Of a DNA stretch of 64,000 nt, positions 23,316 through 32,469 are shown piece after piece. Below the pieces are notes generated by a model. It was not told the origin of the DNA. It saw only the letters and a list, made by a program, of their open reading frames with translations, and did no database searches. The stretch is taken from positions 186,001-250,000 of the forward strand of contig NZ_JAMZFT010000001.1 of NCBI RefSeq assembly GCF_024158125.1, in the 5' to 3' direction. A program made the position numbers and the translations under genes. Source of the DNA: Futiania mangrovi. Lineage in GTDB: Bacteria > Pseudomonadota > Alphaproteobacteria > Futianiales > Futianiaceae. Every line of letters starts with the position of its first letter. The first letter of the stretch is position 1.

Positions 23316-24710
23316 TCAGGCGCCGGGACCGATCATCTTCTCGGGGCGCACGACCTCGTCGAACTCCGCTTCCGTGACGAAGCCGAGGCGCAGCGCCTCC
23401 TCCTTCAGCGTGGTGCCGCGCTTGTGCGCTTCCTTCGCCACCTTCGTCGCATTGTCGTAGCCGATCTTGGGCGCGAGCGCGGTGACCAGCATCAGCGACC
23501 GCTCCATCAGCACGCGGATGTTGTCGCGATTGGCCTCGATGCCCACGACGCAATTGTCGGTGAAGGCACGCGCGGCGTCCCCGATCAGGCGGATCGACTG
23601 CAGCAGATTGTAGATCATCACCGGCTTGTAGACGTTCAGCTCGAAATGTCCCTGGCTGCCGGCGACCGTGACGGCGGTGTGGTTGCCGAACACCTGGCAG
23701 CAGACCTGCGTCAGCGCCTCGCACTGGGTCGGGTTGACCTTGCCCGGCATGATGGACGAACCGGGCTCGTTCTCCGGCAGCGACAACTCGCCCAGGCCCG
23801 AGCGCGGGCCCGAGCCCAGCAGGCGGATGTCGTTGGCGATCTTGAAGAGCGAGGCGGCGACCGTGTTCACCGCGCCAGACATGTCGACGACCGCGTCGTG
23901 GGCGGCCAGCGCCTCGAACTTGTTCTCCGCCGTGCGGAACGCATAGCCCGTGATCTTCGCGATCTCGGCGGCGATCTTCTCGGCGAAGCCGACGGGCGCG
24001 TTGAGGCCGGTGCCGACCGCCGTGCCGCCCTGAGCGAGCGCCAGGAGGCCGTCGAGCGACCGCTCGATGCGCGCAATGCCATAGGCGACCTGGGTGGCAT
24101 AGCCGCCGAATTCCTGCTCCAGCGTCAGGGGGGTTGCGTCCTGCGTATGCGTGCGGCCGATCTTGATGATGCCGGCGAAGGACTTCGCCTTCTCCTCCAG
24201 CGCCGCGTGCAGGTGCTTCAGGCCGGGAATGAGGCGGTCATGGATCTCCATCACGGCCGCGACGTGCATGGCCGTGGGGAAGGTGTCGTTCGACGATTGC
24301 GCCCGGTTCACATGGTCATTGGGATGAACTGGCGACTTGGTGCCGAGCGTGCCGCCCATGATCTCGATCGCACGGTTCGAGATGACCTCGTTCGCGTTCA
24401 TGTTCGACTGGGTGCCCGATCCCGTCTGCCAGACGACCAGCGGGAAATTGTCGTCGAGCTTGCCGTCGATCACCTCCTGCGCGGCAGCATCGATGGCCTT
24501 GGCGACGTCGCCGTCGAGATTGCCGAGCGCGGCATTGGTGCGCGCGGCGGCCTGCTTGATGACGCCCAGTGCGCGCACGACCGGGATCGGCATCCGCTCG
24601 CCGCCGATCGGGAAGTTCTGGATCGACCGCTGCGTCTGTGCGCCCCAGTACTTGTCGGCCGGGACGTCGATGCCGCCAAAGCTGTCGGTTTCGGTGCGGG
24701 TGCTGCTCAT
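23316..24710 (-). CDS. fumC: class II fumarate hydratase FumC
   Basis: Iron-independent TCA-cycle enzyme that interconverts fumarate and malate, active as a homotetramer. The 464-residue length is normal. The superfamily signature [11 protein letters not shown] with the catalytic Ser loop is present, as are the substrate-site motifs [24 protein letters not shown] and [10 protein letters not shown]. It lies 126 bp downstream of sspB on the same strand, with the ribbon-helix-helix gene following. No iron-dependent class I fumarase is seen in the window. Confidence 0.97.
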   Translation of the reverse strand: MSSTRTETDSFGGIDVPADKYWGAQTQRSIQNFPIGGERMPIPVVRALGVIKQAAARTNAALGNLDGDVAKAIDAAAQEVIDGKLDDNFPLVVWQTGSGTQSNMNANEVISNRAIEIMGGTLGTKSPVHPNDHVNRAQSSNDTFPTAMHVAAVMEIHDRLIPGLKHLHAALEEKAKSFAGIIKIGRTHTQDATPLTLEQEFGGYATQVAYGIARIERSLDGLLALAQGGTAVGTGLNAPVGFAEKIAAEIAKITGYAFRTAENKFEALAAHDAVVDMSGAVNTVAASLFKIANDIRLLGSGPRSGLGELSLPENEPGSSIMPGKVNPTQCEALTQVCCQVFGNHTAVTVAGSQGHFELNVYKPVMIYNLLQSIRLIGDAARAFTDNCVVGIEANRDNIRVLMERSLMLVTALAPKIGYDNATKVAKEAHKRGTTLKEEALRLGFVTEAEFDEVVRPEKMIGPGA

Positions 24711-24836
24711 GGGTCGGGCGTCCTCGCGTCAGGAGAAGAGAGTCGCGGGTTCGTTTAGCAGCGGGGCGGGCGCACTGCCAAGTGTGCGCGTGCGTGGGGG
24801 AAGAATGCGCGCCGCGCGGGGCGCGCACCGGCCTGT

Positions 24837-25328
24837 TCAGGTCTTCTTGCGGAACTGGTCGAGGCTGATGACCTCGCCGCGTGCATCCTCGCCCGTCTCC
24901 GCAGGTGCCGGGCTTGCGTCCGGGTTTTCCTGCGCGCTCCCTGCCGGAGAGACCGGCGCCTCCGGCGCGCAGGGCACGGCGACGGTGAATTGCAGGCCGA
25001 ACTTCACGCTCGGATCGTAGAAATGCATGATCGAGGAGAACGGGATCGTCAGGCGTGCCGGCACCGAGTTGAAGTTCAGCGTGACGGAGAAGGCGTTCTC
25101 GCCCACCTCCAGATCCCAGAACTCGTGCTGCAGGACGATCGTCAGCTCGTCGGGAAACCGCTCGCGCAGGTGGGCCGGCATGTCGACGCCGGGCACGCCC
25201 GTTGCGTAGGTGATGTAGAAATGATGCTCGCCCGGCAGGCCGTCCTCGGCCACCTCGCGCAATGCGTGGCGCACGACGCCGAGCATGGCGTCCTGAACCA
25301 TTCTGTCGTAGCGCAACCGGTCACTCAT
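24837..25328 (-). CDS. sspB: alpha-type SspB, ClpXP adaptor for ssrA-tagged proteins
   Basis: 163-residue homologue of the SspB adaptor that binds ssrA-tagged substrates and hands them to ClpXP. The SspB fold region spans about residues 15-125 (HHFYITYATGVPGV, LTIVLQHEFWDLEV and FSVTLNFNSVPARLTIPFSSI). A disordered, Pro/Ala/Glu-rich linker follows, and the C-terminal tail VISLDQFRKKT is the ClpX-docking type. The start MSDRLRYD has AGGAA seven bases upstream; an ATG ten codons earlier is less likely. The tmRNA gene that makes its substrates lies about 160 bp upstream on the same strand. Confidence 0.9.
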   Translation of the reverse strand: MSDRLRYDRMVQDAMLGVVRHALREVAEDGLPGEHHFYITYATGVPGVDMPAHLRERFPDELTIVLQHEFWDLEVGENAFSVTLNFNSVPARLTIPFSSIMHFYDPSVKFGLQFTVAVPCAPEAPVSPAGSAQENPDASPAPAETGEDARGEVISLDQFRKKT

Positions 25329-25488
25329 GCTGCATTCCTGAACGCGGGAGACGATCACCCCTCATGCCCGAGGCACCATATCCGCGCAGCGGCTGCGTGA
25401 AAAGGCGCGCTGCACGGATCGGCTGAAAAAGCCGGAGCAGCGCCAGGACGGGCGCCGGGAGAGGCAAAAACGAAGGGAGAGGGGAAGT

Positions 25489-25816
25489 GGAGGGCTTCTG
25501 TTGCCAGGCGCCCTCCGGACCCCGCCACGGCTTGTGCAAGCCGTGGACTTTAGGAGTGGATCACTCCGGCTGCATTACGCAGCCATCGCCATCCGTGCAC
25601 GATTGTTGTCATTCGCAACTGTGCTTACGGCCCGATAACGGCGGAACCATGCCGGGCGAAAGATGCGTCTTTACACGTCCGTCGATCCTGGTTCGCCCCC
25701 ATCAGAAGCCCGCGAAGCAACACGTTCGCGGGCTTGTGGTGGAGGCGCCGGGTACTGCCCCCGGGTCCGGTCCGCTTATTCCACGCCCCGTTTATCGCCA
25801 TAGCCGGATGCCTCCG
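25489..25816 (-). ncRNA. ssrA: two-piece (circularly permuted) tmRNA
   Basis: Reading the minus strand, the acceptor piece ends with CGCCTCCACCA, its CCA terminus at 25737. After a 36-base intervening loop with a perfect GCCCGCGAA/TTCGCGGGC hairpin, the coding piece begins at 25700 with GGGGGCGAACCAGGATCGAC. GGGGGCG pairs with CGCCTCC to make the acceptor stem. The tag frame starts with GCG at 25616 and ends at TAA 25577-25575: ANDNNRARMAMAA, giving AANDNNRARMAMAA after the charged Ala. The T-arm is non-canonical (GGGGGCAGTACCC). The outer ends are estimates: the 5' end from the promoter position, the 3' end from a hairpin at 25489-25516. Confidence 0.93.
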
Positions 25817-25824
25817 GCACACCC

Positions 25825-25853
25825 TATATAGGCGGGATCGGCCGCCAGTTGAA
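25825..25853 (-). promoter_or_regulatory. Putative ssrA promoter
   Basis: On the minus strand TTCAAC (25853-25848) and TATATA (25830-25825) are separated by 17 bases and would start transcription near 25816, just before the acceptor piece. The -35 match is weak. The divergent thyA gene starts at 25933. Confidence 0.45.
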
Positions 25854-25932
25854 GAGGGCGCGCGCGGTTCGGCTTTGACCGGGGGCGCGACGATGCCGAC
25901 AATGGCGGCGGGCCAGCGATGGGGAATCGGCG

Positions 25933-26727
25933 ATGCAGAGCTATCACGCGCTTCTGGAGCGGATCCTGAAGGAGGGCGCGCGCAAGGAAGACCGCACGGG
26001 CACGGGCACGCTCTCGGTCTTCGGCCACCAGATGCGCTTCGACCTGTCGGAGGGCTTCCCCCTCGTCACCACGAAGAAGCTGCACCTGCGCTCCATCGTG
26101 CACGAGCTTCTCTGGTTCCTGAAGGGCGACACCAACATCGCCTACCTGAAGGAGAACAAGGTCACGATCTGGGACGAGTGGGCGGACGAGACGGGCGACC
26201 TCGGCCCGGTCTACGGCAGGCAATGGCGCGCCTGGCCCGCACCCGACGGGCGCACGATCGACCAGCTGGGCCAGATCCTGGCGGAGATCCGCCGCAACCC
26301 GGATTCGCGCCGCCTCGTCGTCAGCGCGTGGAACGTCGCGGACCTTCCGGCCATGGCGCTCGCGCCCTGCCATTGCCTCTTCCAGTTCTACGTGGCGGAC
26401 GGCAAGCTCTCCTGCCAGCTCTACCAGCGTTCGGCGGACGTGTTCCTGGGCGTGCCGTTCAACATCGCGTCCTATGCGCTGCTCACCCACATGGTGGCGC
26501 AGGTCTCGGGGCTGGAGCCGGGCGATTTCGTCCACACCTTCGGCGACGCGCACCTCTATCTCAATCACATCGAGCAGGCGGAGCTTCAGCTGATGCGCTC
26601 CCCCCGCGCCCTGCCGCGGCTGGAGCTGAACCCGGACGTCACCGACCTTTTCGCCTTCACCTACGACGACATCCGGATCGTGGGCTACGACCCGCATCCG
26701 GCCATCCCCGCGCCGGTCGCGGTCTGA
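25933..26727 (+). CDS. thyA: thymidylate synthase ThyA
   Basis: Makes dTMP from dUMP using methylenetetrahydrofolate, yielding dihydrofolate. At 264 residues it matches the E. coli enzyme in length. The active-site nucleophile is Cys146 in the [11 protein letters not shown] motif, as in E. coli. Other conserved pieces are [11 protein letters not shown], the folate-site [12 protein letters not shown], and [20 protein letters not shown]. folA follows after three bases, so the dihydrofolate produced here is recycled by the next gene product. It is divergent from ssrA. Confidence 0.98.
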   Translation: MQSYHALLERILKEGARKEDRTGTGTLSVFGHQMRFDLSEGFPLVTTKKLHLRSIVHELLWFLKGDTNIAYLKENKVTIWDEWADETGDLGPVYGRQWRAWPAPDGRTIDQLGQILAEIRRNPDSRRLVVSAWNVADLPAMALAPCHCLFQFYVADGKLSCQLYQRSADVFLGVPFNIASYALLTHMVAQVSGLEPGDFVHTFGDAHLYLNHIEQAELQLMRSPRALPRLELNPDVTDLFAFTYDDIRIVGYDPHPAIPAPVAV

Positions 26728-26730
26728 CGC

Positions 26731-27285
26731 ATGGCGAACGCAGCCCAGCCGGTCGTGACGCTGGTCGTCGCGGTCGCGGAAAACGGCGTGATCGGGGCCG
26801 AGGGCGGTCTGCCCTGGCACCTGCCGGCGGATCTGAAGCATTTTCGCGCCATGACCATGGGCAAGCCGATGGTGATGGGGCGCCGCACGTTCGAGAGCAT
26901 CGGCAAGCCCTTGCCGGGACGCACCTCGCTCGTCGTCTCGGCGACCCGCACCGACTGGCCGGAGGGGGTGGAGTGCTTCGCCACACTGGAGGGTGCGCTC
27001 GACCGCGCCCGCGAGATCGCCCGCCGCGACGGCATGGACGAGATCGCGGTGATCGGCGGTGGCGCGCTCTACCGGGCGGCGCTGCCGTTCGCGGGCCGCA
27101 TCCACCTGACGCGCGTGGCGCTCTGGCCGGACGGGGACACGCATTTCCCGCCGCTCGATCCGGCCGAGTGGGCCGTCACCGATCGCCGCGAGGTGCCCGC
27201 GTCCGGCGGCGAGCCCGCGATGGTGTTCGAGACGCTGGAGCGCACACGGCCTGCGGAAAGCGCTGCAAGCGATCGCGGCGGTTGA
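26731..27285 (+). CDS. folA: dihydrofolate reductase FolA
   Basis: NADPH-dependent reduction of dihydrofolate to tetrahydrofolate, the partner reaction to thymidylate synthase. The 184-residue protein has the DHFR motifs GVIGAEGGLPWHLPADLKHF (folate-site Trp and Asp), the NADPH-binding GRRTFESIGKPLPGRTSLVVS, and IGGGALYRAALP. The ATG lies three bases after the thyA stop, so the two form one transcription unit. A short, poorly conserved tail ends the protein. Confidence 0.96.
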   Translation: MANAAQPVVTLVVAVAENGVIGAEGGLPWHLPADLKHFRAMTMGKPMVMGRRTFESIGKPLPGRTSLVVSATRTDWPEGVECFATLEGALDRAREIARRDGMDEIAVIGGGALYRAALPFAGRIHLTRVALWPDGDTHFPPLDPAEWAVTDRREVPASGGEPAMVFETLERTRPAESAASDRGG

Positions 27286-27305
27286 ACTTTCGGTGCCTGC
27301 CCCCC

Positions 27306-27334
27306 TTGGGAAAACGTCCCCGTGACGCTATATG
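27306..27334 (+). promoter_or_regulatory. Putative promoter of hflK-hflC operon
   Basis: TTGGGA (27306-27311) and TATATG (27329-27334) are separated by 17 bases, about 50 bp upstream of the hflK start. It has the right spacing for a sigma-70 type promoter; no experiment supports it. Confidence 0.4.
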
Positions 27335-27384
27335 GCCCGCAAGGTTTATCGATCAGAGTCAACAGAGAGGGGAGGGGCGTCTTC

Positions 27385-28575
27385 ATGCCCTGGAATCAAG
27401 GCAACGGAGGCCCTTGGGGCGGCGGTGGCGATAACGGCCATGGCGGCGGTGGCGGCCAGGGTCCCTGGGGACAGGGACCGCGCGGCGGCGGCGGGCCGGG
27501 TGGCGGCGGGCCGCAGCCCCCGAACCTCGACGACCTGATCCGGCAGGGGCAGGAGAAGCTGAAGCGCGCGCTGCCCGGCGGCATGGGCGGCGGCGGCGGC
27601 AAGAAGAGCTGGCCGATCATCGCGCTCGTCGCCATTGCGGGCCTTGTCGCGCTCGACTTCATCGGGCAGGCGAACATCTTCTTCTACCGCGTGCAGGCCG
27701 ACGAGCAGGGCGTCGTGCTGCGCTTCGGCGAGTACAACCGCACGTCGGCGCCCGGCCTGCACATGAAGCTGCCGACTCCGGTGGAGACGGTGCTGACCCC
27801 GACGGTCACGCGCGTGAACCGCATCGACGTGGGCTATGTCTCCGGCGCCGAGCAGGGGCGCAGCGACCTCGTCCGCGACATGCCGCAGGAAAGCCTGATG
27901 CTGACCGGCGACGCCAACATCGTCGACATCGACTTTGCGATCTTCTGGCGCATCAAGGACGCGGGCCAGTACCTGTTCAACGTCGCCGACCAGGCCGGCA
28001 CGGTGAAGGCGGTCGCCGAATCCGTCATGCGCGAGGTGATCGGCCGCAGCGAGATCGAGCCGATCCTAACCGAGGCCCGCCAGGAGGTCGAGCAGGCCGT
28101 GCGCGAGGGCGCGCAGCGCACGCTCGACGACTATGGCGCGGGTATCGAGGTGGCGCAGATCCAGCTTCTGAAGGTGGACCCGCCGGCGCAGGTCATCGAC
28201 GCCTTCCGCGACGTCGAGGCGGCGCGCCAGGACCAGCAGCGCCTGCGCAACGAGGCCGAGGCCTACGCCAACCGCGTGATCCCCGAGGCGCGCGGCCAGT
28301 CGGAGCAGATCCGCCAGGGCGCGGAAGGCTATCGCGAGCAGGTCGTCGCCGACGCGCAGGGCGAGGCGCAGCGCTTCCTCGACATCCTCGAGGAGTACCG
28401 CAAGGCGCAGGACATCACCACGGAACGCCTGTTCCTGGAGACAATGGAAGACGTGCTGGCGGGCAAGCAGAAGGTCATCATCGACCAGGCGCCCGGCGAG
28501 GGGCAGGGGGTCCTTCCCTACCTGCCGCTGCCCGAGCTTCAGCGCCGCACGCCGCGCGCCGGCACGTCCAACTGA
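27385..28575 (+). CDS. hflK: HflK, FtsH-modulating SPFH protein
   Basis: Inner-membrane protein that with HflC forms the cage-like complex surrounding the FtsH protease. 396 residues: a Gly/Trp-rich cytoplasmic N-terminus, one membrane helix around residues 72-92 (IIALVAIAGLVALDFI) and a periplasmic SPFH domain, then a long coiled coil (RLRNEAEAYANRVIPEARGQ). The ATG is preceded by a GGAGGGG ribosome site. hflC, a DUF2065 gene and a degP-type protease gene follow, the common alphaproteobacterial order. Confidence 0.95.
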   Translation: MPWNQGNGGPWGGGGDNGHGGGGGQGPWGQGPRGGGGPGGGGPQPPNLDDLIRQGQEKLKRALPGGMGGGGGKKSWPIIALVAIAGLVALDFIGQANIFFYRVQADEQGVVLRFGEYNRTSAPGLHMKLPTPVETVLTPTVTRVNRIDVGYVSGAEQGRSDLVRDMPQESLMLTGDANIVDIDFAIFWRIKDAGQYLFNVADQAGTVKAVAESVMREVIGRSEIEPILTEARQEVEQAVREGAQRTLDDYGAGIEVAQIQLLKVDPPAQVIDAFRDVEAARQDQQRLRNEAEAYANRVIPEARGQSEQIRQGAEGYREQVVADAQGEAQRFLDILEEYRKAQDITTERLFLETMEDVLAGKQKVIIDQAPGEGQGVLPYLPLPELQRRTPRAGTSN

Positions 28576-28599
28576 TCGCCGCGAGAGGGGAGAAACGAC

Positions 28600-29490
28600 A
28601 TGACCCGCACAGGGATTATCATCGGCCTCATCATCGCGGTGCTGATCGTCGCGTCGAGCGCGCTGTTCACCGTGCGCGAGACGGAGCAGGCGCTGGTGCT
28701 GCGCTTCGGCCGCATCATCGGCGAACCGATCAGGGAACCGGGCCTGAAGTTCAAGATGCCCTTCGTCGACAATGTCGAGTTCATCGACAAGCGCGTCCTC
28801 ATGGTCGAGACGCAGGAGGAGGAGGTCATCACCGCCGACAAGAAGCGCGTCCTGATGGACGCCTTCGCGCGCTACCGGATCGTCGACCCGCTGCTGTTCT
28901 ACCAGACGGTGCGGACGGAGCTGGCGCTGCGCTCGCGGCTCGAGACGATCCTGAACTCCAGCCTGCGCGGGCAGATCGGCCGCTCCGACCTCTTCTCGGT
29001 GCTGTCGGGAGAGCGCGCGCAACTCATGCTCGCCATACAGGAAAGCGTGAACACGGAGGCGAAGTCGCTCGGCATCAACATCCTCGACGTGCGGATCCGG
29101 CGTGCCGACCTGCCGACCACGATCTCCGAATCGATCTACGCGCGGATGCGCACCGAGCGCGAGCGCGAGGCCCAGTCGGCCCGTTCGGAAGGTGAGGAGG
29201 AAGCCCGCCGGATCCGCGCCCGCGCCGACCGTACGGCGACCGTCCTGCTCGCCGAGGCGCGACGCGACGGCAACATCCTGCGCGGCCAGGGCGATGCGGA
29301 GCGCAACCGCATCTTCGCCGAGGCGTACAGCCAGGATCCCACGTTCTTCACGTTCTACCGCTCGATGCAGGCCTACCGGCAGGCGATGGGCGACGACACG
29401 ACCACATTCGTCCTGTCGCCGGATTCCCAGTTCTTTCGGTATTTTGGGTCGCTGAGCGGTGAAGGCAGCGGCCTCAGCGCACCGAAATGA
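28600..29490 (+). CDS. hflC: HflC, FtsH-modulating SPFH protein
   Basis: Partner of HflK. 296 residues with an N-terminal membrane helix (GIIIGLIIAVLIVASSALF), an SPFH domain (RETEQALVLRFGRIIGEPI) and a C-terminal coiled coil rich in Arg/Glu/Ala (EREREAQSARSEGEEEARR). The late segment TFFTFYRSMQAYRQAM is conserved in HflC. It begins 24 bp after hflK with its own ribosome site (GAGAGGGG). Confidence 0.96.
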   Translation: MTRTGIIIGLIIAVLIVASSALFTVRETEQALVLRFGRIIGEPIREPGLKFKMPFVDNVEFIDKRVLMVETQEEEVITADKKRVLMDAFARYRIVDPLLFYQTVRTELALRSRLETILNSSLRGQIGRSDLFSVLSGERAQLMLAIQESVNTEAKSLGINILDVRIRRADLPTTISESIYARMRTEREREAQSARSEGEEEARRIRARADRTATVLLAEARRDGNILRGQGDAERNRIFAEAYSQDPTFFTFYRSMQAYRQAMGDDTTTFVLSPDSQFFRYFGSLSGEGSGLSAPK

Positions 29491-29536
29491 GGCCGGCAGC
29501 GCCCAAGAGGAGACGTGGACATGACCGGGGGCGGCG

Positions 29537-29722
29537 ATGAGCGATCTCGTCGCCGCCTTCGGTTTGATGCTCGTGCTGGAAGGGGTGCTCTACGCCTTGT
29601 TTCCCGGCCTGCCCCGGCGCGTGATCGAGGTTGTGGCGGCCACGCCGGAACAGACGATTCGCCGGATCGGACTGGGCGTCGCGTTCGCGGGATTGGCACT
29701 GGTGTGGGTCGTGCGCAGCTGA
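29537..29722 (+). CDS. DUF2065 small membrane protein
   Basis: 61-residue protein with two hydrophobic segments (DLVAAFGLMLVLEGVLYALF and GLGVAFAGLALVWVV), matching the DUF2065 family. Homologues commonly lie between hflC and degP in alphaproteobacteria or near hflKC in gammaproteobacteria, so a link to the FtsH-HflKC complex is plausible but unproven. A second in-frame ATG is not present upstream; the gene is short but complete. Confidence 0.82.
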   Translation: MSDLVAAFGLMLVLEGVLYALFPGLPRRVIEVVAATPEQTIRRIGLGVAFAGLALVWVVRS

Positions 29723-29954
29723 TGTGCGCTGTCGCGCGTGCACGATCTTTCCGGTTTCTGCCCACGTTTTGGCCACATGCGCTCATTAGCCATTCCTCCG
29801 CGGCATGCGGATCCTGGGGGATGACAGTTGCCTGAGTGGCGCGGTCGTTCCACCTTGGTCTGGCAGAGGACCGCTCCTGGTGCTTCGGCAGACTGCAGGG
29901 CAGACAAGGCATCGCCGGACGCGCGGAACAGACAAGCGAAGGCAGGTTCGACAC

Positions 29955-31433
29955 ATGATCACAGGACGATTCTTCAAGGCGGTTCGAGGGGCAGGACTCG
30001 GGCTCGCGCTTATCGGCGCCGCGGCCGTGGCCGCGGGGACTGTCCACCCCGTCTATGCCCAGCGCGGCGTGCCGGAAAGCTTCGCAGACCTGGCCGAGCA
30101 GCTGTCCCCGGCGGTCGTTAACATTGCGACGTCGCAGACGGTGCAGAGCCAGCGGCCGGATATTCCGATGCCGCAGTTCCCCCCCGGCACCCCGTTCGAA
30201 GAGTTCTTCAAGGACTTCTTCGACCGTCAGCAGCGCGGCAACGGACAACCCCGCCGCGTGCAGTCGCTGGGTTCCGGCTTCGTGATCGACGCGAGCGGCT
30301 ACATCGTGACGAACAACCACGTCATCGAGGGCGCCGACGAGATCGAGGTCAATTTCGCAGACGGCAGGACGCTTCCTGCGGAACTGGTGGGCACAGACCC
30401 CAAGACCGACCTCGCGCTTCTGAAGGTCGAGCCGGAAGAGCCGCTCGTCTCCGTGTCCTTCGGCGATTCGGACGCGTCGCGCGTCGGCGAGTGGGTGATG
30501 GCCATCGGCAACCCCTTCGGGCTGGGCGGATCGGTCTCTGTGGGCATCATCTCGGCCCGCAACCGCGACATCAACGCTGGTCCCTACGACGATTTCATCC
30601 AGACCGACGCGGCGATCAACCGCGGCAACTCCGGCGGTCCGCTGTTCAACATGAACGGCGAGGTGATCGGGGTGAACACGGCGATCATCTCGCCGAGCGG
30701 CGGCTCGATCGGCATCGGTTTCGCCATCCCGTCGTCGATCGCGCAATCGGTCGTCTCGCAGCTGCGCGAGTTCGGCGAAACGCGCCGCGGCTGGCTCGGC
30801 GTGCGGATCCAGAGCGTGACCGACGAGATCGCCGAGAGCCTCGGCCTCGACCGGGCGCGCGGTGCGCTCGTGGCAGGCGTGAGCGACGGGGGCCCGGCTG
30901 CCGAAGGCGGCATCGAGCCGGGCGACGTCATCGTCTCCTTCGACGGCAAGGACGTGCTGGAAATGCGTCAACTTCCGCGCATCGTCGCCGAGACGCAGGT
31001 GGGCAAGACTGTCGACGTCGATGTCATCCGCCAGGGGGAGACGCGCACGCTGCAGGTTCGGGTGGGGCGCCTCGAAGAAGCCGAGGAGCCGGCCGCGGCG
31101 GCTGCAGGTTCCGAGGTGCCGTCGGCGGAACAGACCGTTTCCGCGCTCGGCCTGACGCTCAGCCCCCTGACCGAGGAGGCGCGCACCCAGTTCTCCGTGC
31201 CCGTAGAGGTGACGGGTGTGCTCGTCTCCGAAGTGGCAGGGGACAGCGCCGCCGCCGAGAAGGGCATCCGTCCGGGCGACGTGATCGTCGAGGTGGCGCA
31301 GCAGGAAGTCTCATCCCCCGCCGATGTCGCGCGTCTCGTCGAGGAGACGAAGGCGGGCGAGCGCAAGTCCATCCTGCTGCTGCTGAACCGCGGCGGCGAT
31401 TTGCGCTTCGTCGCCGTGCGGCTCGACAAGTAG
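29955..31433 (+). CDS. degP: periplasmic DegP/Do-like serine protease with two PDZ domains
   Basis: HtrA-family envelope protease-chaperone of 492 residues. A signal peptide (GLGLALIGAAAVAAG, cleavage after about residue 35, VYAQ) precedes the trypsin-like domain with catalytic His122 (NNHVIEG), Asp152 (KTDLALL) and Ser226 (GNSGGPL). Two PDZ domains follow, about 290-375 and 400-485. The start at MITGRFF is preferred over 50 upstream codons without family similarity. It ends the hflK-hflC-DUF2065 run, as in many alphaproteobacteria. DegQ or MucD are alternative names for the same subgroup. Confidence 0.93.
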   Translation: MITGRFFKAVRGAGLGLALIGAAAVAAGTVHPVYAQRGVPESFADLAEQLSPAVVNIATSQTVQSQRPDIPMPQFPPGTPFEEFFKDFFDRQQRGNGQPRRVQSLGSGFVIDASGYIVTNNHVIEGADEIEVNFADGRTLPAELVGTDPKTDLALLKVEPEEPLVSVSFGDSDASRVGEWVMAIGNPFGLGGSVSVGIISARNRDINAGPYDDFIQTDAAINRGNSGGPLFNMNGEVIGVNTAIISPSGGSIGIGFAIPSSIAQSVVSQLREFGETRRGWLGVRIQSVTDEIAESLGLDRARGALVAGVSDGGPAAEGGIEPGDVIVSFDGKDVLEMRQLPRIVAETQVGKTVDVDVIRQGETRTLQVRVGRLEEAEEPAAAAAGSEVPSAEQTVSALGLTLSPLTEEARTQFSVPVEVTGVLVSEVAGDSAAAEKGIRPGDVIVEVAQQEVSSPADVARLVEETKAGERKSILLLLNRGGDLRFVAVRLDK

Positions 31434-31456
31434 GGGGCGTGCAGGCGCGCCGCCGG

Positions 31457-32374
31457 TCAGCCGGCGGCGATCTCGTCCGTGCGGTATCCCTGAAGATACA
31501 GAAGCGACGTGAGGTCGCCGTGATCGATGCGGATCGCGGCGGCCTCTGCCACGATGGGCTTGGCCCTGTAGGCGACGCCGAAGCCCGCGTGGGCGAGCAT
31601 TTCCAGGTCGTTCGCGCCGTCGCCGACGGCAAGCGTCTGGTGCGGCGCGAGGCCGAGCCGGTCACGGGTGGAAATCAGCGTCGCACGCTTCGCCGCACGG
31701 CCCAGGATCGGCGGAATGACGGCCCCCGTCAGGCGCCCGTCGGCGGTTTCCAGCCGGTTGGCGAGGTTCTCCGCAAATCCCAGGTACGCGGCGACCCGTT
31801 CGGTGAAGAAGGTGAAGCCGCCGGACACGATCACCGTATGCGCACCGTTGCGCGCCATCGTCTGCGCCAGCGAGCGCGCGCCTGCCATGAAGCGGATGCG
31901 GCTGCGGTAGGTGTCTTCCAGCGCGCCGACCGGCAGATCCTTCAGCAGGCCGACCCGCTCGGTCAGTGCGGCCTCGAAATCCAGTTCGCCGCGCATCGCC
32001 CGTTCCGTGATGGCCGCGACATGCGCGCCGATCCCGGCCACGTCGGCCAGTTCGTCGATGCACTCGTTCTCGATCAGGGTGGAGTCCATGTCGGCCACGA
32101 GCAGTTTCTTGCGCCGCCCGTCCGCAGGCACCGCGTTCGCGTCGACGGGCAGGCCGGAGAGCGCCTCGCGCACCGCCGCAAGGACCGCGTCCGTATCGTC
32201 GGCGAGGATGCCCATCTCCGCCGCGACGCCGTCGGCAAGCCAGGCCGGTGCGGCCAGCGCAGCCGCCCCCGTGTGCCCTGCGACCGCGCGCAGAACGTCC
32301 GCATCGAGCGCGGGCATCGAGGAGGCGCAGGTCAGAACCAGGACGTGATCTGCGCGCGATGCGGTCTGTGACAT
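31457..32374 (-). CDS. serB: phosphoserine phosphatase SerB
   Basis: Last step of serine biosynthesis: dephosphorylation of L-phosphoserine. 305 residues, with an N-terminal ACT-like part and a C-terminal HAD domain. HAD motifs: nucleophile DMDSTLIENECIDELAD, motif II SGGFTFF and motif IV GDGANDLEML. The start MSQTASRADHVL fits the family; longer in-frame extensions look non-coding. It is divergent from miaA, with 95 bp between them, and converges on degP. Confidence 0.95.
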   Translation of the reverse strand: MSQTASRADHVLVLTCASSMPALDADVLRAVAGHTGAAALAAPAWLADGVAAEMGILADDTDAVLAAVREALSGLPVDANAVPADGRRKKLLVADMDSTLIENECIDELADVAGIGAHVAAITERAMRGELDFEAALTERVGLLKDLPVGALEDTYRSRIRFMAGARSLAQTMARNGAHTVIVSGGFTFFTERVAAYLGFAENLANRLETADGRLTGAVIPPILGRAAKRATLISTRDRLGLAPHQTLAVGDGANDLEMLAHAGFGVAYRAKPIVAEAAAIRIDHGDLTSLLYLQGYRTDEIAAG

Positions 32375-32469
32375 GGACAGGAAACCTTCGCCAGAAAAAC
32401 CCGCGCCTACATCGCCTCCCGCCCCCTTCAGGGCAAGGGGGAAGTTGATATGGTGAGGGCGGAACCCCG

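Noticed and set aside
25487-25831. Plus-strand frame of 114 codons between sspB and thyA
   Set aside because: It is exactly antisense to the tmRNA gene, whose structure explains the sequence.
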